Shown piece by piece: positions 17,668-24,603 of a stretch of DNA of 64,000 nucleotides (its first letter is position 1; each line of letters opens with the position of its first letter). The notes under the pieces are model-generated. The model had not been told where the DNA came from. It saw nothing but the letters and a program-made list of their open reading frames with translations, and searched no databases. This DNA is from Pseudoxanthomonas sp. (GTDB lineage Bacteria > Pseudomonadota > Gammaproteobacteria > Xanthomonadales > Xanthomonadaceae): the NCBI RefSeq assembly GCF_027498035.1, contig NZ_CP114978.1, positions 4,154,001 to 4,218,000 of the forward strand. The letters are read 5' to 3'. Both the position numbers and the translations under genes were made by a program.

Positions 17668-17970
17668 ATGACCCTACCCAAAGGCTTCCGCTGGGAATAC
17701 CGCTGGCAGTACAGCAAGGTCGAGGACGGGCTGTTCCTGGACAGCCAAGTCGTGGCGATGCTGCTGGACAAGGTTGGAGGCGGGTGGTTTGCCCGGCTTG
17801 ATTGCCAGAAGGGGATTGACGACCCGCTGGTGACGCGCCCATGCGCGAGCTTTGATTCTGGCAAGGCGGGCTGTGAGGCCTGGGTCATTCGGCACGAGGC
17901 CAGGCTGCGTGCCGAGGTCGCCGAGAAGATCGCCAGCAGGCCGAAGCCGACGTGGTCTACAAAGGGGTAA
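17668..17970 (+). CDS. Conserved-looking phage protein of unknown function
   Basis: The 100-residue protein is Trp- and Lys-rich (FRWEYRWQYSKVEDGLFLD, then VGGGWFARLDCQKGIDD and CEAWVIRHEARLRAEVAEKI). It has two Cys and a C-terminal amphipathic helix. It stands alone after the structured gap and converges on the HNH-like gene, overlapping it by 14 bases. Composition and codon use look like a real gene. I recall similar short proteins in prophages of related bacteria but cannot name the family. Confidence 0.6.
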   Translation: MTLPKGFRWEYRWQYSKVEDGLFLDSQVVAMLLDKVGGGWFARLDCQKGIDDPLVTRPCASFDSGKAGCEAWVIRHEARLRAEVAEKIASRPKPTWSTKG

Positions 17971-18463
17971 CCCGCGCCTGACTAATAAAGTCCAGCAGCG
18001 TCCTGTCGTCCCAAACGTTCATCGCCAGATTGGCGATTTGGCAGACCAACCTCACGTTTTCCAGGCTGTAGCCCTTCGAGTCGTCCAGTCTGTCCATGCT
18101 GGGAGCAAGAGGCGAGCGGCCTGCGGCGTGTCGATCAAGCGCAAATGGGACATTGGTCACCTCACAGGCTCGAGCTGACCGATTTAGCAGGGTCCAAATA
18201 TCTTCGTCGGAGATCGTGCACGAGAGCCCCTTGCGAGCAGCGTTCTTTCTTGCTGAGCACAGCATCCGCTTGAGGTACACCATTAGCGGATCAGCGCGGC
18301 GCAGCTTCAATTCCGCCCTTTGGCTCTCTGCACGTTCCTTACGTCGCCACCACGCCGCCATTCCGGGCCCGACGTGTCGCCTGGCATAGGAGGGGTCTAG
18401 CCATTTGTCATCGCCGGTCTCCCGGTAAAGAAACTGGACAGCTGTCTCGTTTTCTGCCGCCAT
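17957..18463 (-). CDS. HNH-like endonuclease-type protein next to attR
   Basis: The 168-residue protein ends with the arrangement of HNH-type phage nucleases: CEVTNVPFAL, then PLAPSMDRLDDSKGYSLENV, then RLVCQIANLAMN. The D-KGY-N-V-R core is common in HNH proteins. A clear second catalytic His is not visible in this part, so activity is uncertain. The N-terminal 75 residues are basic (WWRRKERAESQRAELKLRR) and could bind DNA. It is the gene nearest the attachment site and lies on the minus strand, as cargo at prophage ends often does. Confidence 0.62.
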   Translation of the reverse strand: MAAENETAVQFLYRETGDDKWLDPSYARRHVGPGMAAWWRRKERAESQRAELKLRRADPLMVYLKRMLCSARKNAARKGLSCTISDEDIWTLLNRSARACEVTNVPFALDRHAAGRSPLAPSMDRLDDSKGYSLENVRLVCQIANLAMNVWDDRTLLDFISQARVTPL

Positions 18464-18541
18464 CTTCCACCTTCTATGTCTAATTTGGTCGCAACTCAGT
18501 CACACCATCAGCCAAGAGCATTGATGCATATAGCCTGACAA

Positions 18542-18591
18542 TCCCCCTCCTAAGGGGAAGGCCAGTGGTTCGAATCCACTCGGGGTCACCA
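18542..18591 (+). other. attR: 3' fragment of tRNA-Arg(CCU)
   Basis: The stretch folds as the 3' part of a tRNA. It has an anticodon stem TCCCC/GGGGA around loop CTCCTAA (anticodon CCT at 18549-18551), a short variable loop, a T arm AGTGG-TTCGAAT-CCACT, acceptor CGGGGTC, discriminator A and CCA. No matching D arm or 5' acceptor strand (GACCCCG) is found upstream, so it is not a functional tRNA gene. A 3' tRNA fragment at a prophage edge is the usual result of tyrosine-integrase insertion into a tRNA gene; the intact copy should lie at the left end. Confidence 0.88.
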
Positions 18592-18710
18592 GTGCGTCAC
18601 GTGCCGGTTCGTGGCAGTCGCGCTACATTTCTTGTCAGTGCAGAAGCGCTGCTGCATTCAGGTTGATTGGAACACGCTGTTGTCAGTCATCTAGCAAGGA
18701 GAGGCGCTCC

Positions 18711-19136
18711 ATGAAATCGAAATCTGCATCCATTGTTTTTTGCGTCATGGCATTGGGCCTGGCATCGCCGGTCTTCGCCCAGCAGTACGACGACCGTCAG
18801 GATGGCCAGGGCCAGCAGGATCGCGGGCGCGACGGCGATCACCGCGACTCACAGCATGGCGATGACCGTCGTGGCGACAACCGTGGCGGTGATCGGGTCA
18901 GTGACAACCGCGGCGGCGATGACCGACGAGGTGATGATCGCGGTGGTCCCAGGCAGTGGAACCGGGGAGATCACTACGACGGCAATCGTCAGTTTGTCGA
19001 TGACTGGCGCGGCCGCGGATTGCGTGAGCCGCCACGGGGCCATCGCTGGGTCCGTGACGAGCATGGCGACTACATCCTGGTCGCGTTGGCCAGTGGCCTG
19101 ATCACCGACCTGCTGCTCAACGCACACGGACGTTGA
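18711..19136 (+). CDS. RcnB-family periplasmic protein
   Basis: The 141-residue protein starts at ATG 18711 behind CAAGGAG and has a signal peptide (VFCVMALGLASPVFA, cleavage before QQ). The mature part is an Asp/Arg/Gly/His-rich low-complexity region (about residues 25-95) with repeated DDRRGD-type units. It ends with PPRGHRWVRDEHGDYILVAL and SGLITDLLLN, the recognisable C-terminal signature of RcnB-like proteins. E. coli RcnB is linked to nickel/cobalt homeostasis; a metal role here is inferred from family membership and the His/Asp content. It is the first chromosomal gene after attR and has its own terminator. Confidence 0.78.
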   Translation: MKSKSASIVFCVMALGLASPVFAQQYDDRQDGQGQQDRGRDGDHRDSQHGDDRRGDNRGGDRVSDNRGGDDRRGDDRGGPRQWNRGDHYDGNRQFVDDWRGRGLREPPRGHRWVRDEHGDYILVALASGLITDLLLNAHGR

Positions 19137-19155
19137 GGTTGCATAGGCTGCACCT

Positions 19156-19184
19156 GAAAAGCCCCGCCCAGGCGGGGCTTTTTC
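19156..19184 (+). terminator. Intrinsic terminator after the RcnB-like gene
   Basis: AGCCCCGC pairs with GCGGGGCT around a 4-base loop, and the stem is flanked by AAAA and TTTTT. It lies 20 bases after the stop codon. Confidence 0.85.
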
Positions 19185-19364
19185 GTGGCCCTGGTCGCAG
19201 GCCTATCGAGCACCGGGCCAAGACCCTTTCCGGCGTTTGCAACGGGTGGTGCGCGGCACCGGGTGGTCGCGGGTGTGCCTGTGTCGAAGTTGCTCGTGAA
19301 ACGATCAAATGCCTGGTTTCACAGCGCTTGACAGCGCTTCACGCATGGGTTTCATTAGCCGCCC

Positions 19365-19496
19365 ATGACGCACCTGCCCACCACCGCCAGCCACCTTGCC
19401 GCATCCCTTGCGGCGCTCGGCACGCGTGTGACCGGCACCACGACCATTACCACCACCACCCGGGGTTTCCGGGTGTGGATGGCCGTGCCAGCGTAA
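19365..19496 (+). CDS. thrL: thr operon leader peptide
   Basis: This 43-codon frame lies upstream of thrA and contains TGTTTITTTT at codons 23-32: eight Thr and one Ile in ten codons, the pattern of the E. coli thr leader (Thr- and Ile-rich). It ends at TAA 19494-19496, 91 bases before thrA. The ribosome site is weak; an overlapping 7-codon frame (ATG 19345 to TGA 19366) could couple translation. Downstream lie alternative pairings described under the attenuator. By analogy with E. coli, ribosome stalling at Thr/Ile codons would let transcription continue into thrABC. Confidence 0.8.
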   Translation: MTHLPTTASHLAASLAALGTRVTGTTTITTTTRGFRVWMAVPA

Positions 19497-19554
19497 GTTT
19501 TCCGCTACCACCGCCCCGCACCCGGATCAGGATGCGGGAGCCCCACATCCTGAT
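19469..19554 (+). promoter_or_regulatory. Probable thr operon attenuator
   Basis: Three pairings share segments. CCGGGTG (19469-19475) pairs with CACCCGG (19519-19525), segments 1:2. CCCGCA (19515-19520) pairs with TGCGGG (19533-19538), segments 2:3. ATCAGGATG (19526-19534) pairs with CATCCTGAT (19546-19554), segments 3:4. A ribosome stalled on the Thr codons (19431-19460) would cover segment 1 and favour 2:3. The 3:4 hairpin is not followed by a good U-tract (only CTCTTTC further on), so its strength as a terminator is uncertain. Confidence 0.6.
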
Positions 19555-19587
19555 GCGCGCGAGGCCTCTTTCAACCCTGAGGTCCCC

Positions 19588-22080
19588 ATGTCGTCGCCTG
19601 CCGCACCTGTCGCCAACTCCCCAACGCTGAAAACCGTCGCGCACAAGTTCGGCGGCACTTCCGTGGCCGATGCCACCCGTTACCGCCACGTGGCCGATCT
19701 GCTGCTGGCGCGCGACGAGGACGAGCAGATCACCGTGGTCTCGGCGATGAAGGGCGTCACTGATGCATTGATCGACCTGGCGACGCGGTCGGCCGACAAC
19801 CAGGCCGACTGGCGCGAACGCTGGCACGAGCTGCGTGCGCGGCATCGTGGCGCCGCCGTGTCGCTGCTGGGCGAGGATTCCGGCCCGACCGTGGAATGGC
19901 TGGACGGCCAGTTCGACACGCTGGCCGAAGTGATGCAGGCGCTCGCGGTGATCGGTGGATTGCCTGCCGAAGTGCTGGAGCGCGTGCAGGGCCTGGGCGA
20001 GGTGTATTCGGCGCGCCTGCTTGGCGACCACCTGCGTAGCCGCGGTGAAGATTGCGCGGTGCTGGACGCGCGCGACGTGCTGGTGGTGGACCGCAACGAC
20101 CTGGGCGTAGACGTGGACTGGGAGGTCAGCGCGCAGCGCCTGGCCGAGTGGCGCGCGGCCAATCCCGCCAAACGCGTGGTGGTGACCGGCTTCGTTGCCC
20201 GCGACCGCGCCAACCGCATCACCACCCTGGGCCGCAACGGCAGCGACTACACCGGCGCGATCTTCGCCGCCTTGTTCAACGCGGTGGAACTGCACATCTG
20301 GACCGACGTGGACGGCGTGCTGTCGGCCGATCCGCGGGTGGTGCCCGAAGCGGTCCAGCTGGAATCGCTGAGCTACGACGAAGCCTGCGAACTGGCTTAC
20401 TTCGGCGCCAAGGTCGTGCATCCGCAGACCATGTCGCCGGCGATCGAACGCGGCTTGCCGATCATCATCCGCAACACCTTCCAGCCCGAGCATCCGGGCA
20501 CGCGCATCACTGCGCGCAAGGATGCGGCCGGCCCGGTCAAGGGCCTGACCCTGTCGCCCGACCTGGCCGTGGTGAACCTGGAAGGCACCGGCCTGATCGG
20601 TGTGCCGGGCACGGCCGAGCGCGTGTTCTCCGCGCTGCGCGAAGCACGCGTGTCGGTGGTGATGATTTCGCAGGGTTCGTCGGAACACTCGATCTGCTGC
20701 GTGGTGAAGTCCATCGACGCCACGCGTGCACGGACCGCGCTGCTGACCGCGTTCGCGCATGAACTGTCCATCGCCCAGATCCAGCGCGTGCAGCTCACCG
20801 ATGGCGTCAGCGTGCTGGCCGCGGTCGGTGACGGCATGGCCGGCATGCCGGGCGTGGCCGCGCGCCTGTTCGAATCGCTGGGCCGCGCCCGGGTCAACAT
20901 CCTGGCCATCGCGCAGGGTTCGTCGGAGCGCAACATCTCGGTGGCCATTTCCAGCAGCGACGCGACCAAGGCACTGCGCGCCGCGCATGCCGGTTTCTGG
21001 CTGTCGCCGCAGACCTTCGCGGTCGGCGTGATCGGCCCGGGCAATGTCGGTCGCGCGCTGCTGGAACAGCTGGCTGCCGCGCAGCCGCAGTTGCTGGGCA
21101 AGGCCAACGTCGACCTGCGCCTGCGCGCGGTCGCATCGAGCAAGCGCATGCTGCTGGCCGATCGCAGTATCGAAGGCGACTGGAAGGTACCGTTCGAGCA
21201 ATCCAGCCAGGCGCTGGACCTGGATCAGTTCACCGATCACCTGCTGGCCTCGCACCTGCCGCATACCGTGATCGTCGACTGCTCGGCCAGCCCGGCCGTG
21301 GCGGATCGTTACGCGCAGTGGCTGGCCGCTGGCATCCATGTGGTCACGCCGAACAAGCAGGCTGGCGCCGGTCCGCTGGCGCGCTATCAGGCCATCACCG
21401 AAGCGGCGGCCGCCAGCGGCGCGCGCTTCCGCTACGAAGCGACCGTGGGCGCCGGCCTGCCGGTGATCACCACGTTGCGCGATATCGTCGACACCGGCGA
21501 TGTGGTCAACAGCATCGAAGGCATCTTCTCCGGCACCCTGGCCTGGCTGTTCAACAAATTCGACGGCAGCGTGCCGTTCTCCGAGTTGGTGGCGCAGGCG
21601 CGCAGCATGGGCTACACCGAACCCGACCCGCGCGATGACCTGTCCGGCACCGATGTCGCCCGCAAGCTGGTAATCCTGGCCCGCGATGCCGGCCGCGCGA
21701 TGTCGCTGGAAGACGTGCAGGTGGAAAGCCTGGTGCCCGAATCCCTGCGCCAGGCCAGCGTCGAGGATTTCATGGCGCGCCTGGGCGAGGTCGATGCCGC
21801 GTTCGCCAAGCGCCTGGCCGATGCCAAGGCGTCCGGCAACGTGCTGCGCTACGTGGCCCGCCTGCACGAAGGCGGCGCCAGCGTCGGCCTGGTGGAACTG
21901 CCGGCCAACCATGCGTTCGCCAACCTGCGCCTGACCGACAACATCGTGCAGTTCAATACGCGCCGCTACAGCGACAACCCGATGATCGTGCAGGGGCCTG
22001 GTGCAGGTCCGGAAGTCACCGCGGCGGGTGTGTTCGCCGACGTGCTGCGCGTGGCGGCCGGGCAGGGGGCGCGCCTGTGA
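19588..22080 (+). CDS. thrA: Bifunctional aspartate kinase / homoserine dehydrogenase I
   Basis: The enzyme catalyses the first and third steps of threonine/homoserine synthesis: phosphorylation of aspartate and NAD(P)H reduction of aspartate semialdehyde. The 830 residues match the usual fusion length (E. coli ThrA 820). The kinase motif KFGGTSVADATRY is at residues 20-32. Paired ACT regulatory regions lie at about 330-470 (AERVFSALREARVSVVMISQ and the similar FESLGRARVNILAIAQGSSE). The dehydrogenase nucleotide site GVIGPGNVGRALL is near 480, with a catalytic segment around ATVGAGLPVITTLRDIVDTG. GAGG lies 8 bases before ATG 19588. It overlaps thrB by 4 bases and sits behind a Thr-rich leader, so threonine-linked attenuation is expected. 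Confidence 0.97.
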   Translation: MSSPAAPVANSPTLKTVAHKFGGTSVADATRYRHVADLLLARDEDEQITVVSAMKGVTDALIDLATRSADNQADWRERWHELRARHRGAAVSLLGEDSGPTVEWLDGQFDTLAEVMQALAVIGGLPAEVLERVQGLGEVYSARLLGDHLRSRGEDCAVLDARDVLVVDRNDLGVDVDWEVSAQRLAEWRAANPAKRVVVTGFVARDRANRITTLGRNGSDYTGAIFAALFNAVELHIWTDVDGVLSADPRVVPEAVQLESLSYDEACELAYFGAKVVHPQTMSPAIERGLPIIIRNTFQPEHPGTRITARKDAAGPVKGLTLSPDLAVVNLEGTGLIGVPGTAERVFSALREARVSVVMISQGSSEHSICCVVKSIDATRARTALLTAFAHELSIAQIQRVQLTDGVSVLAAVGDGMAGMPGVAARLFESLGRARVNILAIAQGSSERNISVAISSSDATKALRAAHAGFWLSPQTFAVGVIGPGNVGRALLEQLAAAQPQLLGKANVDLRLRAVASSKRMLLADRSIEGDWKVPFEQSSQALDLDQFTDHLLASHLPHTVIVDCSASPAVADRYAQWLAAGIHVVTPNKQAGAGPLARYQAITEAAAASGARFRYEATVGAGLPVITTLRDIVDTGDVVNSIEGIFSGTLAWLFNKFDGSVPFSELVAQARSMGYTEPDPRDDLSGTDVARKLVILARDAGRAMSLEDVQVESLVPESLRQASVEDFMARLGEVDAAFAKRLADAKASGNVLRYVARLHEGGASVGLVELPANHAFANLRLTDNIVQFNTRRYSDNPMIVQGPGAGPEVTAAGVFADVLRVAAGQGARL

Positions 22081-22997
22081 GGCTGGAAGCACGTGCATTT
22101 TCGCCGGCTTCGGTCGGCAACGTCGGCGTGGGTTTTGACATCCTGGGCCACGTGATCGAGGGCCCGGGCGACACCGTCACCGTACGTCGCATCGATGAGC
22201 CCACCGTGCGCATCGCCGCGATCCGTGGCGCCACGGTCGACCTGCCGTTGGATGCGCCGTCCAACACGGCCGGCGCCGCGCTGATCGCGATGCGTGAAGC
22301 ACTGGCGCTGCCATTCGGATTCGAGATGGAGATCGACAAGGGCATTCCGCTGGGCTCGGGCATGGGCGGGTCGGCGGCCTCGTGCGTGGCCGCGCTAGTG
22401 GCGGCCAACGCGGTGCTGGATGCGCCGCTGAGTCGCGAGGCGCTGTATCCGTTTTCGCTGGTCGGCGAGGCGGTCGCCAGTGGCGGCAAGCACGGCGACA
22501 ACCTCGGTCCGATGCTGCTCGGTGGGCTGGTCCTGGCCACGGCCGAACACCTGGTCAGCGTGCCCGTGCCCGAAGGCTGGCACAGCTTACTGGTGCATCC
22601 CGAGGCGATCCTGGAAACCCGTCGCGCGCGCGCCGCACTGCAGGGTGCGTACGCGCTGAAAGACTTCGTGCATCAGAGTGCCAACCTGGCGCTGGTGCTG
22701 GCCGGCTGCCATGCCGGTGACGCTGCGCTGGTGCGGGCCGGGTTGAAAGACGTGCTGGTCGAGCCGCGTCGTTCGCCGTTGATCGTCGGCTTCGATGCGG
22801 CCAAGGCCGCGATGCTGGAGGGCGGCGCGATGGGCGCCAGCATTTCCGGCGCGGGGCCAAGCATTTTCGGTTGGTTCGAGGAGCGTGCTTCGGCAGAAGC
22901 CGCTGCATCGGCGGTGCAGGCGGCATTCGCCGCGGCCGGCTTCGAATCGCAGGCCTGGGTATCGCGGATCGGTGCGCCGGGCGCGCAGCTGCTGTGA
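22077..22997 (+). CDS. thrB: Homoserine kinase
   Basis: This GHMP-family kinase phosphorylates homoserine to O-phosphohomoserine for ThrC. The 306-residue length matches the family (E. coli 310). It opens with ARAFSPASVGNVGVGFDILG and carries the ATP-binding GHMP loop GIPLGSGMGGSAAS at about residues 89-102. The C-terminal motif GAMGASISGAGPSIFGWF is near residue 258. It starts at GTG 22077 inside the thrA stop (GTGA), so translation is coupled to thrA. A REP cluster separates it from thrC. Confidence 0.96.
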   Translation: MRLEARAFSPASVGNVGVGFDILGHVIEGPGDTVTVRRIDEPTVRIAAIRGATVDLPLDAPSNTAGAALIAMREALALPFGFEMEIDKGIPLGSGMGGSAASCVAALVAANAVLDAPLSREALYPFSLVGEAVASGGKHGDNLGPMLLGGLVLATAEHLVSVPVPEGWHSLLVHPEAILETRRARAALQGAYALKDFVHQSANLALVLAGCHAGDAALVRAGLKDVLVEPRRSPLIVGFDAAKAAMLEGGAMGASISGAGPSIFGWFEERASAEAAASAVQAAFAAAGFESQAWVSRIGAPGAQLL

Positions 22998-23014
22998 TGC
23001 CGGCTTCTGCCCTT

Positions 23015-23161
23015 GTAGAGCGGAGCTTGTATCAATCCCCTTTTGGGGACTCCGCTGCCCTTCATCCAGATCGCGGGGACGTCCCCAGCGGAGCGCGCTC
23101 CGCTCTACGATTGCCTTTTGTTCCCATCGTCGCCAGAAGCCCCAGCGGAGCAAGCTCCGCG
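23015..23161. repeat. REP-like palindrome cluster between thrB and thrC
   Basis: Three related units of the core AGCGGAG...CTCCGCT occur. The first spans 23019-23056, with an inner CCCC-TTTT-GGGG hairpin. The second is the perfect palindrome AGCGGAGCGCGCTCCGCT at 23087-23104, flanked by CTAC that complements GTAG at 23015. The third is GCGGAGCAAGCTCCGC at 23145-23160. A single related unit (GTAGGGCGAAGCTTGCGCC) occurs near 55376. Such intergenic repeats are common in xanthomonads and may stabilise or end mRNA within the operon. Confidence 0.75.
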
Positions 23162-23203
23162 CGATGGGCGGTGCGCGCGATTGATTGACCTCGGAATCCA
23201 TCC

Positions 23204-24490
23204 ATGAACTTCATCTCCACCCGTAACGCTTCCCCCGCTGCCAACCTGAGCGATGCCATCGCCGCCGGCCTGGCGCCCGATGGCGGCCTGTACGTGCCGC
23301 AAGCCATGCCGGCCGCACGCGACCTGCAGCCCGGCGACACGCTCGCGCAGACCGCGACCACGCTGCTGCAGCCGTTCTTCGCCGGCGATGGGCTGGAAGG
23401 GCAGCTCGCCGCGATCTGCGAAACCGCCTTCGATTTCCCCGCGCCACTGCTGCCGCTGGCCACGCCCGGCGACCACGTGCTGGAGCTGTTCCATGGCCCC
23501 ACCGCGGCGTTCAAGGATTTCGGCGCGCGTTTCCTGGCGCAGTGCCTGATCCGCCTGCGCGGCGCCGATGCAAAGCCGCTGACGATCCTGGTCGCGACCT
23601 CCGGCGATACCGGCGCGGCCGTGGCCGCAGCCTTCCACCAGCAGCCGGGCCTGCGCGTGGTGGTGCTGTATCCGGACGGCCGCGTGTCGCCGCGCCAGGC
23701 GCACCAGCTTGGCTGCTTCGGCGACAACATCACCGCGCTGCGCGTGGCAGGATCGTTCGATGACTGCCAGGCGCTGGTCAAGCGCGCGCTCAACGATGCC
23801 GCATTGCAGGCGCGTGCACCGCTGAGTTCGGCCAACAGCATCAGCCTCGGCCGCCTGCTGCCGCAGATGAGCTATTACGCGCACGCTGCGCTGCGTCACC
23901 GCGCCGAGACCGGCAACGCACTGAATTTCGTCATCCCCACCGGCAACCTGGGCAATGCGATGGCCGCGATCATCGCCCGCGCGCTGGGCGTGCCGCTGGG
24001 CCGGATCGTGCTGGCGACCAATGCCAACCGCGTGCTGCCGGATTACTTCGCCGGCAACGACTACGCGCCCCAGCCCAGCGTGGCGACCATCGCCAATGCG
24101 ATGGACGTGGGTGCGCCGAGCAACTTCGAACGCCTGCGCTGGCTGTACCAGGGTGACGACGCCGCGCTGCGGGCGGCGTTCACCTCGGCCAGCGTGGACG
24201 ACGATGCGATCCGCCTGCTGATTGCACGCCGGTATCGCCACTTCGGCGAGGTGTTCTGCCCGCACACGGCCACCGCACTCAAGGTGCTGGAAGACCTGCG
24301 CAACGAGGGCGCTGCCGGCGACTGGGCGGTGGCGGCCACCGCGCACCCGGCCAAGTTCGAAAGTGTGGTCGAGCCGCTGGTCGGTGCCGTAGCCGTGCCG
24401 CCCGCGTTGAACGACCTGCTGCAACGCCCGGCCCATGCCGAACCGATCCCCCCGGAGTACGACGCACTGGTCGGCCACATCGTCGGCTGA
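23204..24490 (+). CDS. thrC: Threonine synthase
   Basis: This PLP enzyme converts O-phosphohomoserine to threonine, completing the pathway of the two upstream genes. The 428 residues match E. coli ThrC (428). It opens with MNFISTRNASPAANLSDAIA and GLAPDGGLYVP, both characteristic. The PLP lysine is in FHGPTAAFKDFGARF (about residue 103). The phosphate-cradle loops ATSGDTGAAVAAAFH and IPTGNLGNAMAAII are clear. It lies 206 bases after thrB with a REP cluster between, so it is probably still in the operon with reduced or modified read-through. Confidence 0.96.
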   Translation: MNFISTRNASPAANLSDAIAAGLAPDGGLYVPQAMPAARDLQPGDTLAQTATTLLQPFFAGDGLEGQLAAICETAFDFPAPLLPLATPGDHVLELFHGPTAAFKDFGARFLAQCLIRLRGADAKPLTILVATSGDTGAAVAAAFHQQPGLRVVVLYPDGRVSPRQAHQLGCFGDNITALRVAGSFDDCQALVKRALNDAALQARAPLSSANSISLGRLLPQMSYYAHAALRHRAETGNALNFVIPTGNLGNAMAAIIARALGVPLGRIVLATNANRVLPDYFAGNDYAPQPSVATIANAMDVGAPSNFERLRWLYQGDDAALRAAFTSASVDDDAIRLLIARRYRHFGEVFCPHTATALKVLEDLRNEGAAGDWAVAATAHPAKFESVVEPLVGAVAVPPALNDLLQRPAHAEPIPPEYDALVGHIVG

Positions 24491-24603
24491 GTGGTCCGAG
24501 GCAGGCGCTTCGCGGAGTACGCAGGCGCCTTGGCAGGCGGGAAACGGGGTCTGCTCTATCATCGCGACCTGCGCGAGTCCCGCGCTTTTGCCATGACCTC
24601 GCC

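Larger units (their letters stand above)
1..18591 (+). mobile_element. P22-like prophage, right arm (left part outside window)
   Basis: Terminase, portal, scaffold, P22-type coat, gp4-, gp10-, gp7-, gp20- and gp16-like genes follow each other in the order seen in P22-like podoviruses, then tail-fibre genes, and the block ends at a 3' tRNA fragment that acts as attR. Gene ends overlap by a few bases almost throughout, as in a phage late operon. Base composition is visibly less GC-rich than the chromosomal genes to the right. No integrase, repressor, replication or lysis gene is recognisable here, so those must lie left of base 1. One structural gene carries a frame change, which leaves open whether the element is still functional. 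Confidence 0.95.

Noticed and set aside
18542..18591. Functional tRNA-Arg gene
   Set aside because: Only the anticodon arm, T arm and 3' acceptor strand are present; no D arm or complementary 5' acceptor lies upstream.
19447..22098. 883-codon open frame antisense to thrA
   Set aside because: It is a His/Arg/Gln-rich shadow produced by the high third-position GC of thrA, which is an unmistakable gene.
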